This document shows positions 41,872-42,429 of a stretch of DNA of 42,429 bases, piece after piece. This DNA is from Clostridia bacterium. Its GTDB lineage: Bacteria > Bacillota > Clostridia > Christensenellales > Aristaeellaceae. The stretch spans positions 1 to 42,429 of the forward strand of contig JAFWEY010000047.1 of the NCBI GenBank assembly GCA_017512675.1. Direction: 5' to 3'. The notes under the pieces are model-generated. The model was not told the origin of the DNA. It made no database searches and saw only the letters and a list, made by a program, of their open reading frames with translations. How positions within the stretch are numbered: position 1 is the first letter of the stretch; each line of letters starts with the position of its first letter. The translations under genes and the position numbers were made by a program.

Positions 41872-41900
41872 ATTATACCAGATAAAACACGCGCTGTCAA
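41872..41900 (-). promoter_or_regulatory. Promoter of tRNA-Val
   Basis: On the minus strand: TTGACA (complement of 41895-41900), 17-base spacer, TATAAT (complement of 41872-41877). It is a perfect consensus promoter 13 bases before the tRNA 5' end. Confidence 0.9.
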
Positions 41901-41919
41901 GGGGTTCCCGGGGCCTAAT

Positions 41920-42240
41920 TTAATTTTCACACTCACGGCTGTACCCATTCACCATCCGCAAAGGACTGGCTTTGAGAAGGCGAAACAGAATGCTTCCAAC
42001 ACATTCCGTGCTTGCATTTACAGAATTCGGCAAAGCTGAGGACGCGGCATTACAGATCCCTGCCGTTCGCCAGGCCAAAGCACCGGACGTCTTCTGGCGA
42101 TTATTTGCATTTCCGCAAATCACGTTCGATCATGTTGTTATCAAAAGGCACATCGAAACGATGGGAAACAGCAAGCGGTTCTCACTGTATTTCACCCGCA
42201 TCGAATACTACACCGGGGTTCCTCTTTCGCCGGCACTGTG
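41920..42240 (-). pseudogene. Remnant of an IS66-type transposase (TnpC C-terminus)
   Basis: Read on the minus strand, about 42190-42125 encodes FDVPFDNNMIERDLRKCK, the DNN...E-D-R signature of the IS66 transposase catalytic end. It then hits a stop, and the homology continues in another frame with NNRQKTSG and a C-terminal tail ending in TAA at 41920-41922. There is also an in-frame TGA upstream. The rest of the element is missing on this side. It is a dead fragment lying directly upstream of the tRNA-Val promoter. Confidence 0.65.
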
Positions 42241-42292
42241 AACATCCTTCGTGTTCACGGGAGAAGCAGCCCAATGCCGAAAAGGCATAAAA

Positions 42293-42339
42293 GGGGCTGT
42301 CTCAAAATGATTACAGAGTAGTCAAGAGAGGCAGCCCCC
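42293..42339. repeat. Imperfect inverted repeat, possible insertion-sequence end or terminator
   Basis: GGGGCTGTCTC (42293-42303) is mirrored by GAGAGGCAGCCCC near 42326-42338 with a small bulge. GGGGCTGTCTCAAAA-like ends are common on Firmicutes insertion sequences. It lies beside the IS66 fragment. After it, 42340-42429 is A-rich and unlike the rest of the window; no start codon or family is seen. Confidence 0.35.
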
Positions 42340-42429
42340 TTCAATTTGGAAGAAAAGGGAAGATAGAGGCAAGAAACCAGTTAAAAGTGAGAAACCGAAA
42401 CAAGCCAGCGAGAAAAAGCCAGCCAAAGC

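Noticed and set aside
42340..42429. Lys-rich open frame running off the window end
   Set aside because: No start codon is visible and the A-rich sequence makes such a frame likely by chance.

Overview
The window is about 42.4 kb of GC-rich bacterial chromosome. It most likely comes from a Gram-positive Clostridia-type anaerobe, for example the Oscillospirales/Christensenellales range. This is inferred from strong AGGAGG-type ribosome sites, consensus TTGACA-17-TATAAT promoters, Firmicutes-style gene content (XpaC/TelA, class II LysRS with GreA, ribose-type ABC transporters, peptidase T), Ala/Leu-rich signal peptides, and ATG/GTG/TTG starts. No rRNA or taxonomic marker fixes the species. TGA, TAA and TAG all serve as normal stops.

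Left part (1-16.8 kb). The window opens with the tail of a fumarate-reductase-like flavoprotein. A convergent 6-phosphofructokinase shares a bidirectional terminator with it. Divergent from pfk runs a long plus-strand stress locus: xpaC-telA-lemA-TPM protein, then malQ-glgP (glycogen/maltodextrin breakdown). A new promoter then drives a PMCA-like Ca2+ P-type ATPase, three tandem TerD-family proteins and a small membrane protein. greA-lysS follow under their own promoter, with a structured greA leader. The gene set resembles a tellurite/toxic-anion (Ter-type) envelope and metal stress system joined to a calcium pump and glycogen enzymes.

Middle part (16.8-28.8 kb). A minus-strand block carries two GNAT acetyltransferases, a TauE/SafE permease and two exported proteins of unknown role. 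A plus-strand block, tmk-nagB-LbH acyltransferase-glmM, points to amino-sugar phosphate and UDP-HexNAc metabolism. It is followed by an IspD-like nucleotidyltransferase paired with a short-chain dehydrogenase, an arrangement reminiscent of CDP-ribitol synthesis. Then come pepT (minus) and a divergent HTH protein with a histone-H1-like Lys/Ala tail.

Right part (28.8-42.4 kb). A GntR/FCD repressor is divergent from a sugar or polyol catabolic operon: Gfo/Idh/MocA dehydrogenase, hydroxypyruvate-isomerase-like TIM barrel, a creatinase-fold (M24) protein lacking most metal ligands, a ribose-type ABC transporter (ATPase, two permeases) and a binding protein. A zinc alcohol dehydrogenase and a second Gfo/Idh/MocA dehydrogenase follow as separate units. 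The end is decayed accessory DNA: a small basic protein, a HAD phosphatase broken by an in-frame TGA, a tRNA-Val(GAC) gene with perfect promoter and terminator, and a frameshifted IS66-type transposase remnant.

The observations most worth checking are the Ter/TelA/Ca2+-ATPase/glycogen locus, the alternative structures in the greA leader, the metal-less M24 protein in the sugar operon, the IspD-like/SDR pair, the histone-tailed HTH protein and the interrupted HAD gene.
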